Shown here: in pieces, positions 56,352 through 64,000 of the stretch | Numbering within the stretch: position 1 is the first letter of the stretch | Layout of the letters: each line of letters opens with the position of its first letter | From: Lebetimonas sp. JH292 | GTDB taxonomy: Bacteria > Campylobacterota > Campylobacteria > Campylobacterales > Nautiliaceae | Length of the DNA stretch: 64,000 nt | Direction of reading: 5' to 3' | Assembly: GCF_000523275.1 (NCBI RefSeq) | Contig: NZ_ATHQ01000001.1 | Span: 124,001-188,000, forward strand | Program-made: the position numbers and the translations under genes | The notes under the pieces: generated by a model | What the model was told of the DNA's origin: nothing | Databases searched by the model: none | The model's input: the letters and a program-made list of their open reading frames with translations, nothing else

Positions 56352-57114
56352 TTTCAACTCCTCTTATATTTCCAGCTAAATCTTTAAAAAATTCAAACTT
56401 TTTTATCCCTTTTTCTTCTAAAAATTTGCTTAAAATCTCTTTTTGATTATACCCTATCTCAATTATAGCATAAGGAATTTTAAATTCAATTGCCTTATTA
56501 ATAAGTTTTTTTACAATATCAAGCCCATCACTCCCACCATAAAATGCCTCATCAGGTTCAAATTTATTTGGTTTAGGATAAGAATTTTCCACATACGGAG
56601 GATTAGCAATAAGTAAATCGGCTTTTTCATTAAATAAATCACATTTTTTAAACTCAATTTCTACATTATGTAGCTTTGCATTTTTTTTAGCAACTTCAAT
56701 GGCAATTTTATTTATATCAGTTGCTATCACTTCAGCCCATGTGTGTTTTTTAATCTCAATTGCAATTACCCCGCTTCCCGTGCAACAGTCAATAACTTGG
56801 AACTTGGTACTTGGTACTCGGTGCTTGGCAACTTGGCAACTTTTTATTAGTTCAATTGCCCTATCAACCACAACTTCCGTATCATCCCTTGAAATTAAAA
56901 CCCCCTCACTGATATAAAATTTATCTCCGTAAAAATAAACCTCTTCAAAAATATATTCAATCGGATACCCATTTTTTACTTTTTTCTGAATTTCAAAAAA
57001 TTCTTCTGGTACTTTCAAATCATCATTCAAAAAAAGCCATGCTTTATCTTTGTTTAAAAGTTTTTCTAAAATATAAACACTCTCAGGAAATTTTATAACA
57101 TCTTTAATCCTCAA
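56329..57114 (-). CDS. prmC: release factor glutamine methyltransferase, with repeat insertion
   Basis: Methylates the GGQ glutamine of release factors. The 261 residues show the N-terminal helical domain, the SAM loop CCTGSGVIAIEI and the catalytic NPPYVENSYP. Between ELIK and DCCTGSG lies SCQVAKHRVPSTKFQVI, encoded by a tandem array of 7-bp units (56795-56837). Relatives have about 3-6 residues here. The frame is kept and all motifs remain, so the enzyme may still work. It overlaps the YhiN-like gene by 11 bases. Confidence 0.88.
   Translation of the reverse strand: MRIKDVIKFPESVYILEKLLNKDKAWLFLNDDLKVPEEFFEIQKKVKNGYPIEYIFEEVYFYGDKFYISEGVLISRDDTEVVVDRAIELIKSCQVAKHRVPSTKFQVIDCCTGSGVIAIEIKKHTWAEVIATDINKIAIEVAKKNAKLHNVEIEFKKCDLFNEKADLLIANPPYVENSYPKPNKFEPDEAFYGGSDGLDIVKKLINKAIEFKIPYAIIEIGYNQKEILSKFLEEKGIKKFEFFKDLAGNIRGVEIILNVDN
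56795..56837. repeat. heptamer tandem array inside prmC
   Basis: Units ACTTGGA, ACTTGGT, ACTTGGT, ACTCGGT, GCTTGGC and (after one extra A) ACTTGGC. It lies in frame within the coding region, just before the SAM-binding loop. Confidence 0.75.
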
Positions 57115-58246
57115 TTGTTAACCTTTTTATTAAGTTTAAATAAACACTGTAAGCACTGCTAAAAGCCCATTGAAAATTATAACCCCCAAGCTCACCTGTC
57201 ACATCTAAAACCTCCCCTACGAAATAAAGTCTTTTTTGAAATTTACTTTCCAAAAATTCATTTAAATCATTTGTATCAACTCCACCTTTTGTAACTTCAG
57301 CTCTCTCAAATCCAAAAGTTCCGGCCGGGGCAAATTCATAATTATTTAAAAGTTTAAGTTTTTCTTTTTCAAATGATTTTAATTCTCTTACTTTCTTATC
57401 TTTAAGATTCTTGGCATTTAAAAATTCTTTTACAAATCTTTTTGGAAGTGAAAGCTGGGTAGAAATCTGTTTATTTGGGTTTTTAAGAAAAGTAAATACA
57501 TCTTTTTTTAAAAAACCGATACTTATTTTACCTTTATCCCACCATAAAGATACATTTAATACTGCAGGACCGGTAATTCCCCTGTGAGAAAAAAGAATAT
57601 TTTGCCTAAATTTTTTCTCACCTTCTTTTACAACAGATTCAAATGAAATACCGCTTAAATTCTTAAACCAGCTTTCACTTTTTTGCACTGTAAGTCCTAC
57701 AAGCGCCGGACGCAGAGGAGTAATTGAATGTCCAAAATTTTTGGCTATTTTATATCCAATATCGCTTGCACCAAGTTTTTTATAGCTTATCCCCCCTGTT
57801 GCTACAACCACATTTTTAGCATAAAAAAACTGTTTATCAGTAATAATTTTAAATCTGTCCTTTTCAAATTTAACCTCAATAATTTCTGCTTTGAGTATCT
57901 TTTTTACATTTCTTTTAAAAAAATTAAGTAATATTTCACTGCTTTTAAAAAAATATTGATTTTTTTTAGCTTCAACTATTTCTAAATTATTTCTTTTCAG
58001 CCAACTAAGTAAATCTTTATTTGAAAATTTTTTTAAAACTTTTCTAACTAACTCTTTATCGCCTCTGTAATTATTTTCGGTTACTATTTTATTGGTAATA
58101 TTGCATTTTCCACCGCCGCTGATTCGTATTTTAGCTCCGATTTCTTTATTATGCTCAATAATTAAATAATTCTTTTTTAAAAGACTTCCCAGAAAAAGAC
58201 CGCTTGCCCCTCCTCCTAAAATTGCAGTATCAATCAATCTCGACAT
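57104..58246 (-). CDS. YhiN/HI0933-family flavoprotein
   Basis: A 380-residue NAD(P)/FAD-dependent oxidoreductase: FAD-binding AILGGGASGLFLGSLLKKN, KIRISGGGKCNITN, VVATGGISYKKLGASDIGYK and C-terminal FVGEVLDVTGELGGYNFQWA. The family is widespread; its reaction is not well established. It overlaps the SDR gene by 17 and prmC by 11 bases, forming a tight three-gene run. Confidence 0.87.
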   Translation of the reverse strand: MSRLIDTAILGGGASGLFLGSLLKKNYLIIEHNKEIGAKIRISGGGKCNITNKIVTENNYRGDKELVRKVLKKFSNKDLLSWLKRNNLEIVEAKKNQYFFKSSEILLNFFKRNVKKILKAEIIEVKFEKDRFKIITDKQFFYAKNVVVATGGISYKKLGASDIGYKIAKNFGHSITPLRPALVGLTVQKSESWFKNLSGISFESVVKEGEKKFRQNILFSHRGITGPAVLNVSLWWDKGKISIGFLKKDVFTFLKNPNKQISTQLSLPKRFVKEFLNAKNLKDKKVRELKSFEKEKLKLLNNYEFAPAGTFGFERAEVTKGGVDTNDLNEFLESKFQKRLYFVGEVLDVTGELGGYNFQWAFSSAYSVYLNLIKRLTIED

Positions 58247-58890
58247 TTCTTATATCTATAAAACTACCACTTTCAAATTTATCTAAATTATCAAAAAGTT
58301 TAACAAGTTTTCTCACACCTTCATTTAATTCAATTTTACTTTTATCAACTCTCTCAACTGAGCTAAATTTTTCCCTCTCAGCTGAAATTACTTTTCTTAC
58401 CATATCTGTATCAATTACCCCTGGAGCTACGGCAAAAACAGGAGTATTAATTTCTTTTGAATATATACTTACCATCATATTTAAAACACACTTACTAAGA
58501 GCGTATCCTCCCCAGCCGGGATTTCCGTTTACTGCAGCACCGCTGCTGATAATTACAATTTTTTTAGCCCATTTTTCAAGCAAATCTATTAAAACTTTAT
58601 TAGCCCACACATTTACTATGAAAATGTCATTAAGTTCTTTTACACTCCATTCTTTCATTAATTTAATTTCACCCAATATCCCTGCATTTAAAATAACTAA
58701 ATCAAAATCAGTGTTAAATGCTTCAACTGCTTTATATAAATTTTCAATATTTGATAAATCAATTTTATAAAAAGGAATGTCAAAAGGGCAGCTTCTCCCA
58801 ATCCCATAAACTTCATCACTTCTTTCAAGATATTCATTTAACCAATCCATAACCTATTCCTCTGTTTATTCCTGTAATTAAAATTTTCAT
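58230..58890 (-). pseudogene. short-chain dehydrogenase, 5' frameshift
   Basis: From ATG 58890 the frame reads MKILITGINRGIGYGLVK and stops. The rest continues one base off as NEYLERSDEVYGIGR, VILNAGILGE, VIISSGAAVNGNPGWGGYAL with the catalytic YxxxK (YALSK) and VAPGVIDTDMV. One extra A in GTTAAATGAA explains it. A 206-residue frame starting at 58850 lacks the TGxxxGIG cofactor loop. Without the shift it would be a normal SDR of about 220 residues. A sequencing error in the A-run is also possible. Confidence 0.75.
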
Positions 58891-58904
58891 TTTTGCCCCT
58901 AAAT

Positions 58905-59695
58905 TAATTCAATATAGATTTAAAAAATCTTTTTAATGAAATTTCTTTATTTATTAATGCAATAGGTAAAATTGAATTTTCATACATATTGCATTTTAAA
59001 GTTTGTATTATATTCAATATCTCATTTAAATTAACAAAATCTTCAACATTAGGATTTTTTATTGTATCATAATTTCTAATTGGTATAGTATATAAATTAA
59101 TATTTATTTTCATCATTATATACATATTGGTTTTTCAACTCCAATAATATTTAACTCAATTCCTTTTAATAAAAAATATACTATCATCTCTCTCATAGGT
59201 TTATGTAAATTTGCAGTCTGTCCAAAAAATGCTAAAGGTCTATAAAAATTCGGATAACTTAGATGGATTTCTTGTATATATTTAATTTTTTATTTTTAAT
59301 ATTAGGATTTATAGGATGAGTAGCTAAATTCCACTCATTTTCAGGAATATCACGAAACTCTCTAAAAATTAACCACTTTAAAGCTGATGCAAGATTAAAA
59401 TTTTCTTTCTATTCTCTTTTAAATTTTAAATCTTTTTTAGAATAAATAAAGCCCCTATTTTTATAGCTACTAACTTTGAACTTGGAAATTTTTTTGCTGT
59501 TATGGAAGACAATCCACCATCTATTGCAATTACATATTTTATATTGCTATCTTTTTCATCTAAAGCATTAAATAAATTACTGAAATTATTTAAATCAAAA
59601 TTTTGCTGAGGTATATAACAGTGTGATAAAAATTTTTTACTTTCTTCATCTATAAATTCACTATGTCCTGTTTTACCTGCAAATTCTATAGGTTA
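58905..59695 (-). pseudogene. NurA-domain nuclease, decayed
   Basis: Fragments in several frames: PIEFAGKTGHSEFIDEESKK, CYIPQQNFDLNNFSN, IKYVIAIDGGLSSITAKKFP (the NurA catalytic IDG strand), SSKLVAIKIGALFI, REFRDIPENEWNLATHPIN and PNFYRPLAFFGQTANLHKPM ending in IIGVEKPICI, then an open end 58904-59125. NurA is a 5'-3' exo/endonuclease working with the HerA translocase, whose remnant is directly upstream. Many stops, so non-functional. Confidence 0.6.
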
Positions 59696-60440
59696 TAAAC
59701 CCATTTTGATTTTCTTTTTTAAATTCATCTATTTGCACAGGTATTACAAAAGGATTAGATAATAATTTCATTCTTACAAATCCTTTATCAGTATCAACAC
59801 TAAATTTTTTTAAAGAATTTAAAAAATCTTCAAAATCATAAAATTTTTTTATTTCTTTTAACTCATCTTCATTATTTAAATTTAATATATTTGAACTAAT
59901 CTTCTTTTTTTGGAAACGATAAATCAATTATAACTATTTTTCCTTTTCTAAGATTTTTTAGAATCTCTAATTCAAAAGATTCTTTCAAAGTATTTGTATG
60001 ATATTTTGCCATTGGTCTAATTTTTAAAAAACCACTAATTGAATTATTAGAACCAGGTTTATTAATCTTTGTCAGCATTCTTAAAATCGATTGAATATCT
60101 TCATCAAAATATTCTTTTCCTTCTTTTTTCTTATAGTTAGAAAAAAACTCCCATTTATTGTTTTACAAGTTCATTAATTTTTTCCTTTCCTGGAAACTTA
60201 ATTTTATTTTTATAAGATTTTAAATCTGTCTCTTATACAACATACATTTATATGCTGCTATTTTTCTATCATATCTTGTTTTTATACTATGATTTTCATC
60301 ATAATCATCTGGTTTCGTTAAATCTATTGATCACCACTTTCTTCAAGAAATTTTTTAATTAAAGAAAAACCCTCTTTTACAAGACCAATTCTTTTTTATG
60401 TAAAGCATAAAAATCATTTTAAATAAGGTTTTAGTTTGTT
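59690..60440 (-). pseudogene. HerA-like ATPase, distal part
   Basis: Reading across frames: EGFSLIKKFLEESGDQ, KFPGKEKINELVK, RMLTKINKPGSNNSISGFLK, EILKNLRKGKIVIIDLSFPK (the Walker B strand of HerA) and FLNSLKKFSVDTDKGFVRMK. It continues the gene whose first part lies at 61330-62124 beyond the transposase. Frame breaks occur near 59930, 60150 and 60330. Confidence 0.6.
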
Positions 60441-60448
60441 TTCGAAAA

Positions 60449-61328
60449 TTATACAAATTGAAAATAATTTATTTTAGCCATTTTTTTTAACTTATCCTCA
60501 TTAAATCCTCCTTTCGTTTTAGTTATTTTTCTAACTTGTCTGTTAAATCCTTCAACAGTATTGGTAGTGTAAATAATCCTTCTAATAGGTTCTGAATACT
60601 CAAAGTAAGTTGATAATTCTTCCCAGTTGTTTTTCCAAGAATTAACAGCTATAGGATATTTATCTCCCCATTTTTCTTCAATATTGTCAAGTTCAGTTTC
60701 AGCCTGTTCTTTGGATATTGCCTGATATACTTTTTTTAAATCTTTCATAAACTCTTTTTGGTACTTAGAACCAACATATTTCATTGAATATCTAATTTGA
60801 TGAATAATACACCTTTGTACTATAGTTTGAGGAAAAACAGAGTTTATTGCTTCACTAAATCCTTTTAATCCGTCAACAGAAGCTATTAAAATATCCTCTA
60901 CTCCTCTGTTATTTAAATCTGTTACAATGTTTAACCAAAATTTTGCACCTTCATTCTCTGTTATCCCATACCAAGTAAATCTTTTTTGCCTTCTAAATTT
61001 ATTCCTATTACAAAATGTAATGCTTTGTTTTTATAAAAACCGTTATCATCTTTTATTTTAAACACCATAGCATCCATATATACTATTGGATATATGGGGT
61101 CTAATGTCCTATTTTGCCACTCTCTTATTCCAGGAGTAATTTTATCTACTATTCTTGAAATTAAGCTATCACTCATTTCTACATTCTCATCTTCTGTCCT
61201 ACTGCTTTTAGCATATTCTCTATCATATTCTTCATAAATTCTTTTGTTAATTTTGATATATCTTCTTGAGTTTTACATTGTTTGCTTAATTCTTTAAAAT
61301 CTATATTTAATACCGCTTCTTTTCTCAT
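60449..61328 (-). pseudogene. IS256-family (Mutator) transposase, degenerate
   Basis: Start MRKEAVLNIDFKELSKQCKT at 61328, then a deletion of about 110 residues near 61178. It continues MSDSLISRIVDKITPGIREW and YPIVYMDAMVFKIKDDNGFY with the first catalytic Asp. A one-base loss at about 60966 (LGMWITENEG became LGMG-stop) shifts the frame to ILIASVDGLKGFSEAINSVF, with the second Asp, and RRIIYTTNTVEGFNRQVRKI. The C-terminus is missing. It sits inside the herA-like remnant. Terminal inverted repeats not identified. Confidence 0.8.
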
Positions 61329-61329
61329 A

Positions 61330-62124
61330 ATATATCCTTTCATTTTATTTTTTTTTACATTTTCAAAAAAGTTAATTTTTAATACTTTAAAATTTGGCTT
61401 ATCAACAACACTATATCTCATATCATCTTCTTTCATTTTTACCGTATTCGACTTACCGGTTCTAGTCATACCAAATAAAGCAGTTCTTGTTCCAAGAAAA
61501 TCCTTAGAAGAAATATAAGCAGGAACTTTTGATTCTTCTTGTTGAAACCTTTGTGTATTCCTGATTCACTCTCATTATAAATAAATTCTTTCATTCCTTG
61601 ATTTACTATAAACTTTAAAATCTCACTATTAGCTTTATAAACTTTATAATTATTCAATATCAGCTCCAAATCTTACTTTTCCTTTTTTATATTTATAAAA
61701 AACTCCTAATATGCGACATTACAATACCAAGAAAAACTTAATTCATATCTTGTATATGGGTCTAATTTACTCTCTTTTTTTGAACCTTCTCTACCTGTTA
61801 TATCTTTATCTTCTTTATAATATGCTATCATAGTAGTGATAATTTCAATATCCATAGGCAATTTTGTTGGATTTATAACTCTTAATAATAAAGCCTCTTT
61901 ATTTTCTTTTTCTGCTTCACCTTTATAAAAAAGCTAAAAAGAAAACACCCTTTTGGAATACCTTTTACATTACATTTCCAAAAAATCACAAGTTAATAAT
62001 TTAATAGTTTCATAGTCTATATAAAATGGATTTCCAACAAAAAAATTCTTCTTTATTGCCCTCTTTTAAAACTGTCAATTGAAACAATTTCATCTAATTT
62101 ATCAAATAAACTACTTATACTCAT
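61330..62124 (-). pseudogene. HerA-like ATPase, proximal part
   Basis: Start MSISSLFDKLDEIVSIDSFK at 62124. Fragments then give an N-terminal HAS-barrel-like region (DFWKCNVKGIPKGCFLFAF; RVINPTKLPMDIEIITTMI; KESKLDPYTRYELSFSWY), NYKVYKANSEILKFIVNQGM and the P-loop RTALFGMTRTGKSNTVKM (61500-61435). After FFENVKKNKM the frame meets the transposase gene. HerA is a hexameric DNA translocase that drives NurA. Confidence 0.65.
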
Positions 62125-62127
62125 TGT

Positions 62128-62850
62128 TTATTCCTTTATTATGTTTTCAAACCTTAGTTTAGATTGCTCAACATATTCCTTTTTTAACTCACAAATTATC
62201 CATCTTCTATTAAGCTTTTCTGCTACAAATCCTGTAGTATTACAAAAATTCTACAAAAAAAGAAACTATACCTGGATAATGCCAAGTTCTCTACATTTTT
62301 TTAAAAAAGAATCATTAGACGATATATTAGAAAAACTTAATACATTATAAGGCAATCTAACTTCTCTATTTTCATCCAATGGCTCTAATTCAAACAAATT
62401 ATGAGAAATACTTCCCCCATTATTTTTAAGAAAACTTTTTTCGCTTATATTATGTTCTGATGGTCTTTTTCCTGAATTATAATTTTTTCTTTTTAATAAA
62501 TTTTTCATACTTTTACTATAAGGTCTTAAAACTTTTCTATTATCTGCTTTTGGAAAATCGCTTAGTGCGAATTCTATTTACTGTTACCCATTGTGCTGGA
62601 GATGGTAATCTTGAAGGATTATATACTATAAATTCCTGAATAAGCCTTAAATTTGCTTTTTCATTTATTACTAATCTTAATAAAGCTTCAAAAGGTAATA
62701 AAGAATGAACTGGTCTTTTCTCTTCCCACGAATTTCCAATTTCAATTACTAAAGAACCATCTTCCTTTAACAAATCTTCAAAAATAGGTGCAAGAGATTC
62801 AAATTTTAATTTTTTTCCCCTTTTAATATTTCCATACTTTTTTTTATTTA
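62128..62850 (-). pseudogene. site-specific DNA methyltransferase, decayed
   Basis: C-terminal two thirds of an N4-cytosine/N6-adenine-type methyltransferase of restriction-modification systems. Visible: DLLKEDGSLVIEIGNSWEEK, IVYNPSRLPSPAQWVTVNRI, a deletion and frameshift at about 62580, KNYNSGKRPSEHNISEKSFL, VLSFSNISSNDSFLKKCREL, then a gap where the FxGSGTT SAM loop should be and [20 protein letters not shown] to the stop. The N-terminal DPPY/SPPY motif is lost. It ends four bases before the herA-like start. Confidence 0.75.
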
Positions 62851-62910
62851 TTTTTATAGTTTTTTTTTAAATAAATTATCATATAAACAAACATTTTACC
62901 TTTTATAGTT

Positions 62911-64000
62911 TTATATGAAAAACTCATACTTTATCTTCCTTATTTCAAGTTTTTCCAATCTCTCTAAAATCGGTGGATGAGAATAATAAATAAATGAATA
63001 TAATTTGCTTACATGAGGAAAATGTTTGTTTTCTGCTACGAGCTTTTTAAGAGCGCTTGCCAAGTCTTTTTTGCTAACCAATTCACTTCCCATTTCATCT
63101 GCACCAAATTCATTTTGTCTGCTTATTAAATTAACAAAAGGCTGCAATATAAACATAATCATATCCATAAATAATAATGCCAAAATAATTATATTTACCC
63201 CGTTTTTAGGTACATGAATCTCATTAAACAAATTATCAGGTAAATTCCCAAAAACAGCAAAAATTATAAAAAGCATAATTCCAACAACCGCAATATTTTT
63301 TAATATGTCTTTGTGTTTAAAATGCCCAAGTTCATGCCCAAGCACTGCCAAAATCTCATTTTTATTCAGTTTTTTTAAAAGCGTATCAAATAAAACAACT
63401 CTTTTACTTTTGCCAAGCCCTGCAAAATAGGCATTAAGTCTTGTATCTCTTTTGCTTGCATCCATTACAAAAATACCGTTGCTTTTAAAGCCGACTTTTT
63501 CCATCATATTTTCAATATCGGTTTTAAGTTCTTCGTCTTGTAACGGCTCAAATTTATTAAAAATACTTGCAAATATAGGATATAAAACATTTATCAAAAT
63601 CACTACCAAAAATGTAAAACCAAACCCTATAATCCACCAGTATTTAAAATGTTCTATAAAATAAATCAACCCTGCAAAAAATACCCCGCCTAAAATTAAA
63701 AACAGGACTATTTTTTTAAATTCATCCACAAAAAAAAGTTTCCAAGGTGCTACATTAAAACCAAATTTTTTATCAATATGTTTTTCCCAAATATTTATAG
63801 GAAACGTTAAAATATAATTTACCGCAAAAAAAACAAATAAAACTTCCAATTCACTAAGCAATGTATTTTTACAAAGTAAAAAATTTATAATAAACAATCC
63901 TCCGCTCATCCAAAACACAACTAAAAACATACTTATTAATGCGTTAAAAATATTAAGAGTATGTTTATAAATAGCATAAAATGCAGAATTTTTATACTCT
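62911..64000 (-). CDS. M48-family (Ste24-like) membrane metalloprotease, 5' end outside window
   Basis: The frame is open from the window edge (YKNSAFYAIYKHTLNIFNAL) to 62911. It has several membrane helices, the zinc motif HELGH in LAVLGHELGHFKHKDI and the downstream zinc Glu in NEFGADEMGSELV. Related to CAAX prenyl protease 1/Ste24. An internal ATG at 63930 would give 339 residues, but Ste24-type proteins are about 400, and the upstream reading fits their N-terminus, so the true start is beyond 64000. Confidence 0.88.
   Translation of the reverse strand, partial: EYKNSAFYAIYKHTLNIFNALISMFLVVFWMSGGLFIINFLLCKNTLLSELEVLFVFFAVNYILTFPINIWEKHIDKKFGFNVAPWKLFFVDEFKKIVLFLILGGVFFAGLIYFIEHFKYWWIIGFGFTFLVVILINVLYPIFASIFNKFEPLQDEELKTDIENMMEKVGFKSNGIFVMDASKRDTRLNAYFAGLGKSKRVVLFDTLLKKLNKNEILAVLGHELGHFKHKDILKNIAVVGIMLFIIFAVFGNLPDNLFNEIHVPKNGVNIIILALLFMDMIMFILQPFVNLISRQNEFGADEMGSELVSKKDLASALKKLVAENKHFPHVSKLYSFIYYSHPPILERLEKLEIRKIKYEFFI

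Noticed and set aside
55646-60243. Tn5 mosaic-end-like strings: CTATCTCTTATACAC near 55646 and CTGTCTCTTATACA near 60228
   Set aside because: They differ from the full 19-base end, are in unrelated contexts, and both fit as coding sequence (signal-protein remnant and HerA remnant). Adapter carry-over or a transposon end is not needed.
60449-61328. An active insertion sequence
   Set aside because: The transposase has an internal deletion, a one-base frameshift and no C-terminus, and I could not find terminal inverted repeats or a target duplication.

Overview
The window is AT-rich (roughly 70% A+T by eye) and comes from a member of the Campylobacterota, most likely a Nautilia/Caminibacter/Lebetimonas-type (Nautiliales) thermophile. 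The strongest evidence is the minus-strand run serB, tal, pilT, rplY, pth, lptG, lysA, HAD phosphatase, pheA, hisC, fliF, fliG, fliH, dxs. Its hisC-fliF-fliG-fliH-dxs core and flanking pheA and lysA match the order known from Campylobacter. A MutS7-type MutS with a C-terminal HNH domain fits the same phylum. The genus is an inference from memory.

Layout. 1-6260: housekeeping genes (HD protein, argH, OsmC, Sel1-repeat protein, phosphoesterase, LysE exporter, aminotransferase). 6275-6363: tRNA-Leu(GAG), the attachment site of two tandem integrated islands. Copies of the tRNA 3' end recur at 11536-11551 and 19411-19424, so island A is about 6364-11551 and island B about 11552-19424. Both are heavily decayed. 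Island A keeps a small-terminase-like gene, a P4-type primase remnant, an antitoxin with a truncated toxin and an integrase remnant, like a phage satellite. Island B keeps wreckage of an exonuclease-RecQ-UvrD fusion, an SMC-like ATPase and a P4-type integrase, plus an apparently intact sigma-region-4 protein and a complete DinJ-YafQ pair. 19440-58850: dense, mostly intact core genes: SF1 helicase, comEC, dnaB, ispG, tlyA, gpsA, K+ channel and RCK protein, gatB, ilvA, hup, tRNA-Leu(CAA), ubiB, the dxs-to-serB run, tatAC, a DUF505-like gene, mutS7, marC, prmC, yhiN-like. 58900-62900: a second decayed accessory region, a DNA methyltransferase-HerA-NurA cassette interrupted by a degenerate IS256-family transposase gene. 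62911-64000: an M48 protease cut by the window edge.

Two themes cut across the window. First, frameshifts and small deletions are concentrated in accessory DNA, while about 40 kb of core genes is almost entirely open; this argues for real decay rather than poor sequence. Core exceptions are tpx next to island B, a HAD gene, an SDR gene and a small exported protein before marC. Second, short tandem arrays with a 7-bp period, of several unrelated sequences, occur between genes and also inside two genes (the SF1 helicase and prmC) without breaking the frame. Two copies of a GC-rich palindromic element carry the same kind of heptamers at their edges, and one of them has replaced the 5' end of the HAD phosphatase gene.
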